This document shows, in pieces, positions 1 through 9,493 of a stretch of DNA of 64,000 nt. The stretch covers positions 4,182,001-4,246,000 of the forward strand of contig NZ_CP133265.1 in NCBI RefSeq assembly GCF_030915505.1. The letters are read 5' to 3'. Each line of letters opens with the position of its first letter. Within the stretch, counting starts at the first letter, position 1. The position numbers and the translations under genes were made by a program. Under the pieces are notes generated by a model. That model did no database searches and had not been told where the DNA came from. It was given only the letters and a program-made list of their open reading frames with translations. The DNA is from Neobacillus sp. OS1-2 (lineage in GTDB: Bacteria > Bacillota > Bacilli > Bacillales > Cytobacillaceae).

Positions 1-526
1 CCCTGAAAAAGCAAAGCAGCTCCTAAAGGATGCCGGTCTTACCAATGTTTCGTTCACGCTCGTAACGTATCCAATTGATTATTGGACGAGGTTAGCCAAT
101 GCCATTAAAGGACAACTGGAAAAAGTGGGCATAACCGTAAAGATCGAGCCATTAGAAGCAAATGCGGCTGTACAAAAGTTTATGACGGATAAAGACACGG
201 ATGCGCTGACAGGGAACTGGTCAGGACGGCCAGACCCACAAATGACGATTAATAGTTTGTACTCAAAAGATAGCTTTTATAATCCTGGAAAGCTTTCTAC
301 ACCAGAATTGGAATCCCTCATTTCAGAAGCTGCCGGCACGTATGAACAGGATAAACGGGGAGAGCTGTATGGAAAAATCATTAACGAGGCGATCATCCAA
401 CAAGGATTCTCGATTCCACTATTCTCCGGGTCGATCACACATGCAATGGACAAGAAAATCAAGGGCTTTGAGCCAAACTTGTTAGGAAAGCCGATCTTCT
501 CACAGCTTTGGGCAGATCAAAAATAA
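1..526 (+). CDS. ABC transporter substrate-binding protein, family 5 (C-terminal part)
   Basis: The reading frame is open from base 2 and runs off the left edge, so only about 174 C-terminal residues are present. The text (PEKAKQLLKDAGL, then VTYPIDYWTRLANAIKGQLE, then GITVKIEP) is typical of the second lobe of family-5 extracytoplasmic binding proteins for oligopeptides, dipeptides and related solutes. A GTG at 125 lies inside the protein and is not a start. Two permeases and two ATPases follow directly in the same direction, so this is the binding component of that importer. The true ligand cannot be read from this fragment; the CoA-transferase and dehydrogenase genes downstream hint at a carboxylic acid or a conjugate rather than a nutritional peptide. 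Confidence 0.93.
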   Translation, partial: PEKAKQLLKDAGLTNVSFTLVTYPIDYWTRLANAIKGQLEKVGITVKIEPLEANAAVQKFMTDKDTDALTGNWSGRPDPQMTINSLYSKDSFYNPGKLSTPELESLISEAAGTYEQDKRGELYGKIINEAIIQQGFSIPLFSGSITHAMDKKIKGFEPNLLGKPIFSQLWADQK

Positions 527-586
527 TTTGAATGGTGAAGTGGGATTTCTATCCTACTTCACTCTCTTTTACAAAGGAGGGTAAAC

Positions 587-1531
587 ATGTTTTTGAAATT
601 TCTGCTGCGCCGCCTGCTCTATGTTATCCCGATGCTGTTTTTTACCACCTTTTTGGTATTTTCGTTAATTTTATTAATACCAGGTGATCCAGTCCTCGCC
701 ATGCTTGGTGATAGTGCCACGCATGAAAAAGTGATAGAATTGCGCAGCCAATTAGGACTTGATCAACCTGTTATCCTCCAATATTTTCATTGGCTAAATC
801 ATGCGATTCATGGGGATTTAGGGAGATCCATTTTTACAGGTCAACTTGTGGATGAAGCTATCATGCATACTCTTTTTGTTACCATTCAACTAGTTGTGGT
901 GGGAATGATTTTTGCCATTGCTGGCGGGATGTTTTTTGCTATTACCTCGATCTATTTCCCAAATAGCTGGATGGATTATGTGGCGCGTTTCTTTGGCACA
1001 TTAGGGACAGCGATACCGAACTTTTTAGTTGCTATGGTCCTCATCATCCTTTTTAGCCTAACACTTAATTGGTTTCCGGCCATTGGCTTTACCAGTATTA
1101 CAGATGGACCTGGATTGTTCTTAAAATCTATTATTCTCCCAGGCTTCTCCATGAGTTTGGCCGGGATTGCCATCATTACACGGCATTTGCGCTCCTCATT
1201 GATGGAAACAATGGATGCAGAATTTGTTCGTACGGCCTATTCAAAAGGGGCGACCCGTTATCGGGCTATATTTAAACATGCGCTCCAGAACGCTATGGTA
1301 CCTGTTATCACAACGATTGGTCTCATGTTTGGCAACGCGTTAGGAGCAACTGTTGTTGTTGAAAGTATTTTTGCTATTCCAGGAATGGGGCAGCTTGCTG
1401 TCAATGCCATTGAACAGCGTGACTTCACAATGGTCCAGGGTGTTGTCCTTGTCATGATTGTGATGGTTATCGTCATTAACTTTATTACAGATATTGTTTA
1501 TGCGCTGTTAGATCCAAGAATCGAATATTAG
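587..1531 (+). CDS. ABC transporter permease, DppB/OppB family
   Basis: Integral membrane subunit of an Opp/Dpp-type importer, 314 residues, the usual family length. It begins MFLKFLLRRLLYVIPM, the typical first membrane helix, and has about six hydrophobic segments. Near residues 210-235 lies the cytoplasmic coupling loop that docks on the ATPases (ends in AYSKGATRYRAIFKHALQNA). An AAAGGAGGG ribosome site precedes the ATG. The gene starts 60 bases after the binding protein and 14 bases before the second permease, so it is part of one operon. Family is certain; substrate is not. Confidence 0.95.
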   Translation: MFLKFLLRRLLYVIPMLFFTTFLVFSLILLIPGDPVLAMLGDSATHEKVIELRSQLGLDQPVILQYFHWLNHAIHGDLGRSIFTGQLVDEAIMHTLFVTIQLVVVGMIFAIAGGMFFAITSIYFPNSWMDYVARFFGTLGTAIPNFLVAMVLIILFSLTLNWFPAIGFTSITDGPGLFLKSIILPGFSMSLAGIAIITRHLRSSLMETMDAEFVRTAYSKGATRYRAIFKHALQNAMVPVITTIGLMFGNALGATVVVESIFAIPGMGQLAVNAIEQRDFTMVQGVVLVMIVMVIVINFITDIVYALLDPRIEY

Positions 1532-1545
1532 AGAGGATTAAGAGG

Positions 1546-2385
1546 ATGAGTTTTAAAACAATCTTTAAACGATTAATGGCCGAAAGACTTGCCTTTGCCA
1601 GTTTTATCTTTCTCGCTCTTCTTACCGTTATCGCCATTCTGGCACCATTTATTGCACCATACGAGCCTTTCAAACAAGATTTATCACAGGTCATGTCGCA
1701 GCCAAGTGCTAAGCATTGGCTGGGTACAGACGGATTGGGATCTGATATTTTTAGTCAACTGCTAGTAGGTTCACAGACGGCAATTAAGGCAGCCTTGTTC
1801 TCGATTATGATTCCCCTTTTTATTGGAGTACCTTTGGGGATTTTAAGCGGGTATTTTGGCGGGATGATCGATGATATTTTTATGCGGATTGTAGATGCGA
1901 TCATTGCCATTCCAGCCATTATCCTTGCTTTGGGCATTACAAGCGCCTTAGGTGTTAACCTTTGGAATGCGATGATGGCGATTGGGGTTGTCTTTACCCC
2001 GCAATTTGCCAGGCTGGCCAGAGGACAGACCCTGCAAATACGGTCAGAGCCATATGTGGAGGCGGCCAAAATTTCTGGGGCGGGGTCTGTATGGATAATG
2101 GTTAAACATATTATTCCAAATATCTCACCACCCATTGTTGTCCAAGCGTCCTTTAATCTCAGTATTGCGATACTGATTGAAACCACGCTAAGCTTTCTTG
2201 GTTTGGGCGCCCAGCCTCCTGATGTAAGCTGGGGGAGTTTGATTCAGCAAGGCTACAGCTTGATTGACGTGAATCCATGGATGATGGTTTACCCTGGGAT
2301 TGCCATCCTGTTTACCATCTTGGCTGGGAATTTTCTCGGTGACGGTTTAAGGGTAGCGCTCGATCCAAAACAAAAAACATCGTAA
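1546..2385 (+). CDS. ABC transporter permease, DppC/OppC family
   Basis: Second membrane subunit of the importer, 279 residues. It shows the family's N-terminal helix (FASFIFLALLTVIAILAPF), the periplasmic-side segment with HWLGTDGLGSDIFSQLLVGS, which is the hallmark of the DppC/OppC branch, and the coupling-loop region near residues 165-190 (PYVEAAKISGAGSVWIMVKH). It would form a heterodimer with the DppB-like protein encoded 14 bases upstream. An AGAGGATTAAGAGG stretch supplies the ribosome site. The ATPase genes follow after 18 bases, indicating co-transcription. Confidence 0.95.
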   Translation: MSFKTIFKRLMAERLAFASFIFLALLTVIAILAPFIAPYEPFKQDLSQVMSQPSAKHWLGTDGLGSDIFSQLLVGSQTAIKAALFSIMIPLFIGVPLGILSGYFGGMIDDIFMRIVDAIIAIPAIILALGITSALGVNLWNAMMAIGVVFTPQFARLARGQTLQIRSEPYVEAAKISGAGSVWIMVKHIIPNISPPIVVQASFNLSIAILIETTLSFLGLGAQPPDVSWGSLIQQGYSLIDVNPWMMVYPGIAILFTILAGNFLGDGLRVALDPKQKTS

Positions 2386-2403
2386 CAAAGGGGGAGAGAC
2401 CAT

Positions 2404-3405
2404 TTGAATGCAGATACACCAATACTGGAAGTCCATCAACTAAAAGCATACATTCCGTCCCCAAAAGGAGAGATTAAGCCTGTCGATGATATTTCTTTTT
2501 CCATTAAGAAAGGTGAGATTGTAGCCTTAGTGGGTGAATCAGGAAGTGGGAAGAGTGTTTCTTCTCTTTCTATTATGGGATTAAATGCTGGTGCCATCAA
2601 ATATCGTTCGGAAAGCTCTATTCTGTTTGAAGGCCGAGATATCTTGAAATTAAAAGAAAAGGAATTACAAAAAATTCGTGGAAATGACATTGCGATGATT
2701 TTCCAGGATCCCATGTCTTCCCTGAATCCAGTCCACCCGATTGGGAGACAAATAGCCGAATCGATCGTTCTTCATAAAAAGGTAAGCTATCGAGAAGCGA
2801 AAAAAATAGCCCTTGAGCTGCTGAATAAAGTCGGTATTCCTGATGCGGAAAGGCGTCTCAATGATTACCCGCATCAATTATCCGGTGGAATGAGGCAAAG
2901 AGCCATGATTGCCATTGCGCTTGCCTGCAATCCGAAACTCCTCATCGCTGATGAACCGACAACGGCCCTTGACGTGACGATACAGTTGCAAATCTTAAAT
3001 CTTTTACGAGAAATACAGAAGGAATTTGGCATTTCGATTCTATTAATCACACATGACCTTGGGGTGGTAGCTGAAACTGCTGAACGTGTGCTAGTCATGT
3101 ATTGCGGGAAAATTGTCGAGGAAGGCACAGTGGAGGAAATCTTTGAAAATCCGGGACATCCGTATACAAAAGGGCTGGTGGATAGTATTCCATCATTATA
3201 CGGGCCCTCAAAGGATACATTGGATGCGATTCCAGGGGTTGTGCCAAATCCGCTTGAACTGCCAAACGGCTGTCATTTCGTGACACGCTGTGCGTTTGCA
3301 ACGGAAAAATGTCACGAAGTATCTCCTGCATTGAAAAAACATTCAACAGGGAACCGTGTTTCCTGTTGGAATCCACTCACCATGGAAGGGGTTGGGGGAA
3401 GATGA
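2404..3405 (+). CDS. ABC transporter ATP-binding protein, DppD/OppD family
   Basis: First ATPase of the importer, 333 residues, starting at a TTG after an AAAGGGGGAGAGA ribosome site. Walker A is GESGSGKS (residues 44-51), the signature is LSGGMRQR, Walker B is LLIADEP and the H-loop histidine lies in LLITHDL. The C-terminal tail carries the Cys-rich oligopeptide-transporter extension (CHFVTRCAFATEKCHEVSPA), which in relatives binds an iron-sulphur cluster or stabilises the dimer. The stop codon overlaps the start of the next ATPase by four bases (ATGA), so the two are translationally coupled. Confidence 0.95.
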   Translation: MNADTPILEVHQLKAYIPSPKGEIKPVDDISFSIKKGEIVALVGESGSGKSVSSLSIMGLNAGAIKYRSESSILFEGRDILKLKEKELQKIRGNDIAMIFQDPMSSLNPVHPIGRQIAESIVLHKKVSYREAKKIALELLNKVGIPDAERRLNDYPHQLSGGMRQRAMIAIALACNPKLLIADEPTTALDVTIQLQILNLLREIQKEFGISILLITHDLGVVAETAERVLVMYCGKIVEEGTVEEIFENPGHPYTKGLVDSIPSLYGPSKDTLDAIPGVVPNPLELPNGCHFVTRCAFATEKCHEVSPALKKHSTGNRVSCWNPLTMEGVGGR

Positions 3406-4406
3406 CAGAAAGTCAGCCGCTTTTGACACTGAAAGGCATCAAAAAACACTTTCCAGTTGGAAGTGGGCTCTTTGGTAAAAAAAATCAATTTGTAAAAGCT
3501 GTGGATGGTATCGACCTTAAAATTTATCCCGGTGAAACCGTGGGTTTGGTGGGAGAGTCTGGATGCGGGAAATCAACCATAGGAAGAATGGTTGTGGGGC
3601 TTTCAGAGCCGACAGCTGGGGACATCTATTTTGAAGGAAGGAAACTTTCTGAATATAAGAGCAAAAAAGAATTGGGGAAGAATCTGCAGATGATTTTCCA
3701 AGATTCCTATTCTTCGCTTAATCCCAGGATGACGGTTGCGGATATTATTGCTGAGCCTCTAGTACTTCATAAAGTGGGAACAAAAAAAGAACGAAGGAAA
3801 AGGGTCGATGAACTACTGGAAAGAGTAGGTCTGGCCGCCTATCATGGCAGCAGGTATTCGATTGAATTTTCAGGGGGACAAAGACAAAGAATAGGGATTG
3901 CCCGTTCCCTTGCCTTACAGCCAAAATTGATTGTCTGTGATGAGCCTGTCTCCGCACTGGACGTTTCCATCCAAGCGCAAATCTTAAATCTATTAAAAGA
4001 AATTCAAAAAGATATGGGCCTATCCTATCTATTTATCGCCCACGGGATTCAAGCTGTCAAGCATATCAGTGATAAAATAGCCGTCATGTATTTAGGCAAA
4101 ATTTCAGAGTTTGCGGAGAAAGAGGAATTATTCGCAAACCCTCATCATCCATATACAAAGGCATTGTTATCAGCCGTACCGATCGCTAATCCCAAATTGC
4201 GGGACAGGGAGCGGATTATTCTAAAAGGAGACTTGCCAAGTCCTGCGAATCCTCCAACAGGCTGTCGTTTCCATACACGTTGTCCTGTAGCAATGGAAAA
4301 ATGTAAGAGCATGAATCCAAGTCTAATCCATACCTCAAAAGATAGTCTGACTGCTTGTTTATTGTATGAGGAAGAAGTATCTGTGACAAATAAGATGATT
4401 ATGTAA
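3402..4406 (+). CDS. ABC transporter ATP-binding protein, DppF/OppF family
   Basis: Second ATPase of the importer, 334 residues from the ATG at 3402. The frame is open further upstream, but the GGGGGA ribosome site and the four-base overlap with the previous gene fix this start. Walker A is GESGCGKST (residues 51-59), the signature FSGGQRQR, Walker B LIVCDEP; the H-loop reads LFIAHGIQ instead of the usual AHDL, so the histidine is kept while the next residue differs. The Cys-rich C-terminal motif (CRFHTRCPVAMEKC) is present. It pairs with the DppD-like subunit. Last gene of the transporter set; 85 bases separate it from the first CoA-transferase. Confidence 0.95.
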   Translation: MTESQPLLTLKGIKKHFPVGSGLFGKKNQFVKAVDGIDLKIYPGETVGLVGESGCGKSTIGRMVVGLSEPTAGDIYFEGRKLSEYKSKKELGKNLQMIFQDSYSSLNPRMTVADIIAEPLVLHKVGTKKERRKRVDELLERVGLAAYHGSRYSIEFSGGQRQRIGIARSLALQPKLIVCDEPVSALDVSIQAQILNLLKEIQKDMGLSYLFIAHGIQAVKHISDKIAVMYLGKISEFAEKEELFANPHHPYTKALLSAVPIANPKLRDRERIILKGDLPSPANPPTGCRFHTRCPVAMEKCKSMNPSLIHTSKDSLTACLLYEEEVSVTNKMIM

Positions 4407-4491
4407 CCAGCATGAGTCATTCGCTATTGATAGATTTAGTAAATAACGCCATTGAAATGCTTGGAATAGGCTGTGGAAAGGGGTTAATGGA

Positions 4492-5673
4492 TTGTCAGAA
4501 AATAATATTTTACAAGGAATTCGGGTAATCGATGCATCTACAGTCTTGGCAGCACCTTTAATAGCCAACTTGCTTGGTGATTTCGGAGCTGAAGTGATTA
4601 AGATTGAGCAACCAGGGAAAGGGGATCAAACCCGTCATTTTGGAGAAGGCACGTGGAAGGTGACCAATAGAAACAAAAAAGCGATTACGCTAGATTTTAA
4701 CCAAGAAAAAGGTGTTCAACTCTATTATCAACTCGTCTCCAAGGCAGATGTGGTGATTACCAATTTCAGGCCTGAAACGTTAAGAAGATGGAACATTGAT
4801 TACGAGGATTTAGTAAAAGTAAAAGAAAATCTGGTCATGATTCATTTCTCGGCATTTGGAAGAAATGGACCATATGCTGAAAAGCCAGGATTTGCTAGGG
4901 TGGCTGAATCGTTCTCAGGATTAACCTACATGACTGGTTACCCAGATCGGAAGCCCATTTTTTCAGGTTATCCCATCGCCGATGCAATGGGAGGGGTTTA
5001 TGGCGCATTTTCAGTCATGCTAGCCCTTTATCACTATAAGCAGACAGGAGAAGGTCAACTAATTGATTTATCCTTATATGAACCGCTGGTACGAGTGATG
5101 GAGAACTACATCGTGGATTATGATCTTGAGGGGAAAATTCCTGAACGGAGAGGGACGTTTAATCCTGTTGTTGCCCCAAATGATCTATATGATACAAAAG
5201 ATCATAAATGGATTGTCATACCCGCATCGACCCAAAATATTTTTGAAAGGTTAATGACCGCCATCGGACATCCAGAATTAGTGAATGATCCAAGATTTCT
5301 TACCAATCAATTACGAGTAAGAAATCGCGATGAATTGGACGACTATCTCCATTCATTCTTTTCGGAACACACACTTGAATATTCACGCGAACGCTTGGAA
5401 AAGCACGGAGTTGCTTATTCAACCGTAAATTCAGTTGCTGACCTGTATCATGATCCCCATGTGCAAGAAAGAGAGAATATTATTTCAGTTTTTGATTATG
5501 CCCTTAATAAGGATATAAAAATGCAGGGGATCGTACCCAAGTTTTCAAAGACACCAGGGCAAGTCAAATGGGCTGGGGCTCCTTTAGGGTGGCATAATAA
5601 CGAGATTTATCAAGGCTTACTCAATCTATCTGATGATGACTTTCATCACTTGGTACAACTTGGTGTCATCTAA
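4492..5673 (+). CDS. class III CoA-transferase, CaiB/BaiF family (first copy)
   Basis: Transfers coenzyme A from a donor thioester to a carboxylic acid, cytoplasmic. 393 residues from a TTG start with GGAAAGGGG upstream. It opens with ILQGIRVIDASTVLAAPLIANLLGDFGAEVIKIE, the family's N-terminal Rossmann segment, has the NRNKKAITLDF motif near 60-70, and keeps a conserved aspartate (D164 in PIADAMGG) at the position of the catalytic Asp of formyl-CoA transferase. A second, divergent family member lies 1.8 kb downstream; class III transferases such as BbsEF work as two different subunits, so the pair may be one enzyme. Substrate unknown. Confidence 0.93.
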   Translation: MSENNILQGIRVIDASTVLAAPLIANLLGDFGAEVIKIEQPGKGDQTRHFGEGTWKVTNRNKKAITLDFNQEKGVQLYYQLVSKADVVITNFRPETLRRWNIDYEDLVKVKENLVMIHFSAFGRNGPYAEKPGFARVAESFSGLTYMTGYPDRKPIFSGYPIADAMGGVYGAFSVMLALYHYKQTGEGQLIDLSLYEPLVRVMENYIVDYDLEGKIPERRGTFNPVVAPNDLYDTKDHKWIVIPASTQNIFERLMTAIGHPELVNDPRFLTNQLRVRNRDELDDYLHSFFSEHTLEYSRERLEKHGVAYSTVNSVADLYHDPHVQERENIISVFDYALNKDIKMQGIVPKFSKTPGQVKWAGAPLGWHNNEIYQGLLNLSDDDFHHLVQLGVI

Positions 5674-5751
5674 AAAAAGGTATAGGGTCTTAGCGACAAA
5701 GATGACTACAGCTCGTGGAGGCAAATTTTTTATATATGGGAGGTTACGAAC

Positions 5752-6495
5752 ATGGGGAAATTGTCAGGAAAATACGCGATTGTTACAGGAGGCGGGAAAG
5801 GGATCGGTGAATCAATCGTCAAACGCTTTTTGGAGGACGGTATGGAAGGCATAGCGGTACTCGAATATGATGTGGAGCTCGTGGAAAGATTGATTTCAAC
5901 CCTCGGTGAAATCAGTAATAAGGTCTTGCCTATTAGGTGTGATGTATCCAACGAAGCACACGTAAGAACCGCTGTTTCCCAAGCTGTTGAACGGTTTGGC
6001 ACGGTGGACATCCTCGTCAATAATGCTGGTATCACAAGGGACAGCATGTTCCACAAGATGGCGGATGAAGCTTGGGATGCTGTGATAAATGTGAATCTCA
6101 AGGGTGCCTACCACCTTTGTAAATACGTCATCCCGATTATGCGCAATCAGTCTTATGGAAGAATCGTTAATATCTCATCGGTTTCTGCCTTTGGTAATGC
6201 GGGTCAAGCGAATTACGCCGCCTCAAAAGCGGGATTGATTGGATTTTCAAAAACGCTGGCGAAGGAAGGCGGTCCCAAAAATATTACCGTGAACTGTGTT
6301 GCTCCCGGATATATTGAAACGGATATGTACCATCATGTTCCGGAAGAAATCATCGCTGAACATATGAAGCTGATCCCGTTAAGAAGGCTTGGACAACCAA
6401 ATGAAGTCGCTAGTGCCGTATCCTTCCTCTCCAGTGATGATGCCAGTTTCATTTCGGGTCATTGCCTCATCTTAAGCGGTGGTGCTACAACTTGA
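5752..6495 (+). CDS. short-chain dehydrogenase/reductase, FabG-like (first copy)
   Basis: NAD(P)-dependent oxidoreductase of the classical SDR family, 247 residues. Cofactor motif TGGGKGIG at residues 12-19, NNAG near 90-93, and the catalytic Ser143, Tyr155 and Lys159 (YAASK) are all present. The C-terminus ends in LSGGATT, close to the FabG ending. It lies 78 bases after the first CoA-transferase and most likely oxidises or reduces a 3-hydroxyacyl-CoA or hydroxyl group made in this pathway. A true fatty-acid-synthesis FabG role is unlikely because no fab genes are nearby. A GGGAGG ribosome site precedes the ATG. Confidence 0.93.
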   Translation: MGKLSGKYAIVTGGGKGIGESIVKRFLEDGMEGIAVLEYDVELVERLISTLGEISNKVLPIRCDVSNEAHVRTAVSQAVERFGTVDILVNNAGITRDSMFHKMADEAWDAVINVNLKGAYHLCKYVIPIMRNQSYGRIVNISSVSAFGNAGQANYAASKAGLIGFSKTLAKEGGPKNITVNCVAPGYIETDMYHHVPEEIIAEHMKLIPLRRLGQPNEVASAVSFLSSDDASFISGHCLILSGGATT

Positions 6496-6572
6496 TGAAC
6501 CGATCAAGAGGATTTTGAGAGGAGGGTCAAGAAATAGTATAGTACTAAAATGATAGTAAGGTGATTAAAAAG

Positions 6573-7433
6573 ATGAACAAGCATATGATCAATATACTTT
6601 GGCTTGCCAAAAGTGAATATCCGTCAGGTAGTAGTCTGATCCCTCATAAACATGAGTACTTTCAGATTTACTATGTCATTAGCGGAGAAGGAGATTTTAT
6701 CGTAGGGAATGAATCCGTGAAACTGGGGCGGGGGATGTATCTTTTTACCAGACCGAATGATATCCACGGTATAACTGATACGCGAGAGGTAGACGGAAAG
6801 CCGCTACGAATGCTGGAAGCAAAGTATGTTGTTTTTGATAACGAGTTTGAAGAAAGGCTTAACCAGATTCCAATTGTATGCCAAGGATCAGATACGATTG
6901 AAGAAATGCTTGAGTTGGTCTTTAAAGAAGGAATTGACACCCTTCCCTGGTATCTAGAAATCGCCACACATACATTGATTGCAGCTCTTTACTATATGAT
7001 TCGATTTCAAAGAATTGAAATATCGGCAAATCCCCGAAAGTCAAAAGTGGTGGAGCAAATAAAAGAGATGATCCAACAAAATTATAAGATTGAAATTTCA
7101 TTGGACCACCTTGCACAGTTCGTCGGTCATAGCAAAAATTATATTTGCAAAACATTTAAGGAAAATACCGGTATGACCATCAATCTCTATCTAAATAAAG
7201 TAAGAATTGATAAAGCCGCAGAGTTATTGGTTAACACCAATTTGGATATTGCAGAAATCAGTACTGATGTCGGCTACAACAACATCTATCATTTCATCAA
7301 GACGTTTAAAAAAATTGTCGGTACATCTCCTGGGAACTTCCGCAAAAATGAACTGAGTGGCAATGCACTTGTGAGTTCTAAAGTGCGGGCGATTGCTACG
7401 ATTCCGGCTCAGCAAACGAGGAATGATGTATAG
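6573..7433 (+). CDS. AraC-family transcriptional regulator
   Basis: About 286 residues. The N-terminal half is a cupin-like sensor domain (PHKHEYFQIYYVISGEGDFIV, then PNDIHGI); the C-terminal hundred residues hold two helix-turn-helix units (ISLDHLAQFVGHSKNYICKTFKE and DIAEISTDVGYNNIYHFIKTFKK), the AraC/XylS signature. The frame is open from a GTG at 6561, but AAGGTG at 6558-6563 sits about nine bases before the ATG at 6573, which is the better start. It lies inside the cluster between the two CoA-transferase/SDR pairs and is the obvious candidate regulator of the transport and catabolic genes, probably sensing the substrate through the cupin domain. Confidence 0.93.
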   Translation: MNKHMINILWLAKSEYPSGSSLIPHKHEYFQIYYVISGEGDFIVGNESVKLGRGMYLFTRPNDIHGITDTREVDGKPLRMLEAKYVVFDNEFEERLNQIPIVCQGSDTIEEMLELVFKEGIDTLPWYLEIATHTLIAALYYMIRFQRIEISANPRKSKVVEQIKEMIQQNYKIEISLDHLAQFVGHSKNYICKTFKENTGMTINLYLNKVRIDKAAELLVNTNLDIAEISTDVGYNNIYHFIKTFKKIVGTSPGNFRKNELSGNALVSSKVRAIATIPAQQTRNDV

Positions 7434-7474
7434 CTATTCTGATAGATTATCATTTGAAAAATGAGGTGAAATTT

Positions 7475-8707
7475 ATGACCGTTCTAACTGGAGTAAGAGT
7501 ATTGGATTTAACCCATTATATTGCTGGACCTTATTGTAGCCAATTACTTGCTGATTATGGTGCTGATGTCATAAAGATTGAACGACTGGAAGGGGAAGTG
7601 GGAAGAACATCTGCCCCGTTGCATGACGATATTAGTTTGTATTTTGCCTCAGAAAACCGGAATAAACGATCGATTTCATTAGATTTGAAAAGTTCAAAAG
7701 GGAAAGAGATACTCCTTCGCTTAGTTGAAACGGCGGATGTCCTAGTCACCAATTATGGTGCCAAAGTACCCGAAAAATTAGGCTTTAGTTATGAAACCAT
7801 TTCCGCCATTAATCCGAAAATTAGCATGGTCCATATTACTGGATTCGGGTCAACGGGTCCTTACAGGGATTACGGCGCCTATGATGGTGTTATACAGTCC
7901 ATGAGCGGATTAGCTGAATTAACAGGACATCCAGATGGTCCACCGACCTATGTTGGTTTTTTTATCGCCGATCATATCGCGGGACTGCAGGCCACTTTAG
8001 GGACCATGTTAGCTTTGTTCCACAAGGAAAGAACGGGAAAAGGCCGCTTGGTGGATATAAGTATGCTTGATGGTTTGGTTTCATTATTAGGGTTTAGCAT
8101 CGCCGAATCCAAACTGCATGGAATCAACCAACAAAGGTGGGGAACGAGTGATCGTTTTCAATATTCGAAAGCGTTTCCGACAAAAGATGGATATGTATTT
8201 TTAGGAGCCTATATAAATGCACCTGAAAAAAAGTGGAGCGAATTGGCTAAATTAATTGGAAAAAGTGAATGGAGTCAACGTCATTCGCCATTCTACACGG
8301 AAGAGGGAAGATTCAAAAACAGAGAAAATATGGATAAAATCATTGCGGAATGGACCATTCAACATACAAAAGAGGAAGCTTTTCAACTTTTACAACAAAA
8401 GGGTATTGCCAGCAGTCCAGTAAATAACTTAGAGGAAGTAATCAAAAATCCGCAAATCCAACACAGAGAAATGATTCGGACTATACCTATTGGCGATACG
8501 GATGTGCCTGTTCCAGGCCTTGCGATAAAGCTACCAGGAAATCCTGGAAATGAGTTTACCCTTCCTCCATCTCTCGGTGAACATTCCGAGGAGATTTTAG
8601 CGCACCTGGGCTATTCCGAAAAGGAAATCGGGGATTTTATCGCAAACCATGTTGTAATGGTTGAACCAATTAATAACCCGTCACATCAAGTGAATGCAAA
8701 GTCATAA
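7475..8707 (+). CDS. class III CoA-transferase, CaiB/BaiF family (second copy)
   Basis: 410 residues from the ATG at 7475, chosen because GAGGTG ends six bases upstream; an in-frame start at 7454 has no such site. Family features: LTGVRVLDLTHYIAGPYCSQ at the N-terminus, NRNKRSISLDL near 61-71, and conserved Asp166 in FFIADHIAG, the expected catalytic position. It is clearly different in sequence from the first copy at 4492, so the two are not a recent duplication. It may be a second subunit of one transferase, or a second enzyme acting on a different intermediate. The matching dehydrogenase gene follows after 60 bases. Confidence 0.93.
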   Translation: MTVLTGVRVLDLTHYIAGPYCSQLLADYGADVIKIERLEGEVGRTSAPLHDDISLYFASENRNKRSISLDLKSSKGKEILLRLVETADVLVTNYGAKVPEKLGFSYETISAINPKISMVHITGFGSTGPYRDYGAYDGVIQSMSGLAELTGHPDGPPTYVGFFIADHIAGLQATLGTMLALFHKERTGKGRLVDISMLDGLVSLLGFSIAESKLHGINQQRWGTSDRFQYSKAFPTKDGYVFLGAYINAPEKKWSELAKLIGKSEWSQRHSPFYTEEGRFKNRENMDKIIAEWTIQHTKEEAFQLLQQKGIASSPVNNLEEVIKNPQIQHREMIRTIPIGDTDVPVPGLAIKLPGNPGNEFTLPPSLGEHSEEILAHLGYSEKEIGDFIANHVVMVEPINNPSHQVNAKS

Positions 8708-8767
8708 TCGTAATGATGATAGAAGGTATAGGGCCTTGTTAGGGGCATCTGTGAGAAGGGGGACCAT

Positions 8768-9493
8768 ATGAAACTTGAAGGGAAAGTTGCCATCATAACT
8801 GGTGGTGCTGGAGGACTTGGAAAAGAAACGTGTCTGTTGTTTTCTAGTGAAGGCGCCCATGTGGTGGTCGCAGATTATCATAAGAATTTAGCGGTGGAAA
8901 CAGCAAGAGAAATTAACGGCTTGGGATTGGGTGTGGATGTTTCACAACGTGACCAAGTGGATAGGATGGTCAACGAGGTATTGGAGCAGTATGGGAAAAT
9001 TGATATCTTGATTAACAATGCTGGTATCACACAGGATTCCACCCTGGTAAAAATGACGGAGGAGCAATGGAATCAGGTGGTATCCATTAATCAAACGGGT
9101 GTCTTCCATTGTACCCAGGCGGTTGTCCCACATATGGTGAAAGAGGGATTCGGCAAAATTATCAATACGAGCAGTATAGTAGGAAGAATGGGCAATTTTG
9201 GGCAAACCAATTATGCTGCAACGAAAGCAGCCGTCATTGCCATGACTCAAACGTGGGCAAAAGAGCTTGGTCGAAAAGGAATTAATGTGAATGCTGTGGC
9301 ACCAGGCTTTATCATGACCCCAATGACAGAAAAAATGCCTGAAAAAGTTCTTACCGGGATGAAAGAGAAAGTATCCCTTCAACGGCTGGGAACTCCAAGA
9401 GATATCGCCAACACTTATTTATTCTTAGCCAGCGATGATGCCAGTTATATAAATGGAGCTGTTATCCCCGTAGATGGGGGTCTTTCTATATAA
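8768..9493 (+). CDS. short-chain dehydrogenase/reductase, FabG-like (second copy)
   Basis: 241 residues, classical SDR. TGGAGGLG at residues 11-18 binds the nucleotide, NNAG follows near 83-86, and Ser136, Tyr149 and Lys153 (YAATK) form the catalytic set. The end PVDGGLSI is the usual FabG C-terminus. A GAAGGGGGA ribosome site lies before the ATG. It is the last gene of the 9.5-kb cluster. With the first SDR at 5752 it repeats the order CoA-transferase then SDR, suggesting two successive oxidation steps or two subunits of one dehydrogenase, as known for BbsCD in the benzylsuccinate pathway. Confidence 0.93.
   Translation: MKLEGKVAIITGGAGGLGKETCLLFSSEGAHVVVADYHKNLAVETAREINGLGLGVDVSQRDQVDRMVNEVLEQYGKIDILINNAGITQDSTLVKMTEEQWNQVVSINQTGVFHCTQAVVPHMVKEGFGKIINTSSIVGRMGNFGQTNYAATKAAVIAMTQTWAKELGRKGINVNAVAPGFIMTPMTEKMPEKVLTGMKEKVSLQRLGTPRDIANTYLFLASDDASYINGAVIPVDGGLSI

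Noticed and set aside
1755..2186. Minus-strand frame of 143 residues inside the second permease gene
   Set aside because: Shadow of the hydrophobic permease; composition is the mirror of membrane-helix codons.
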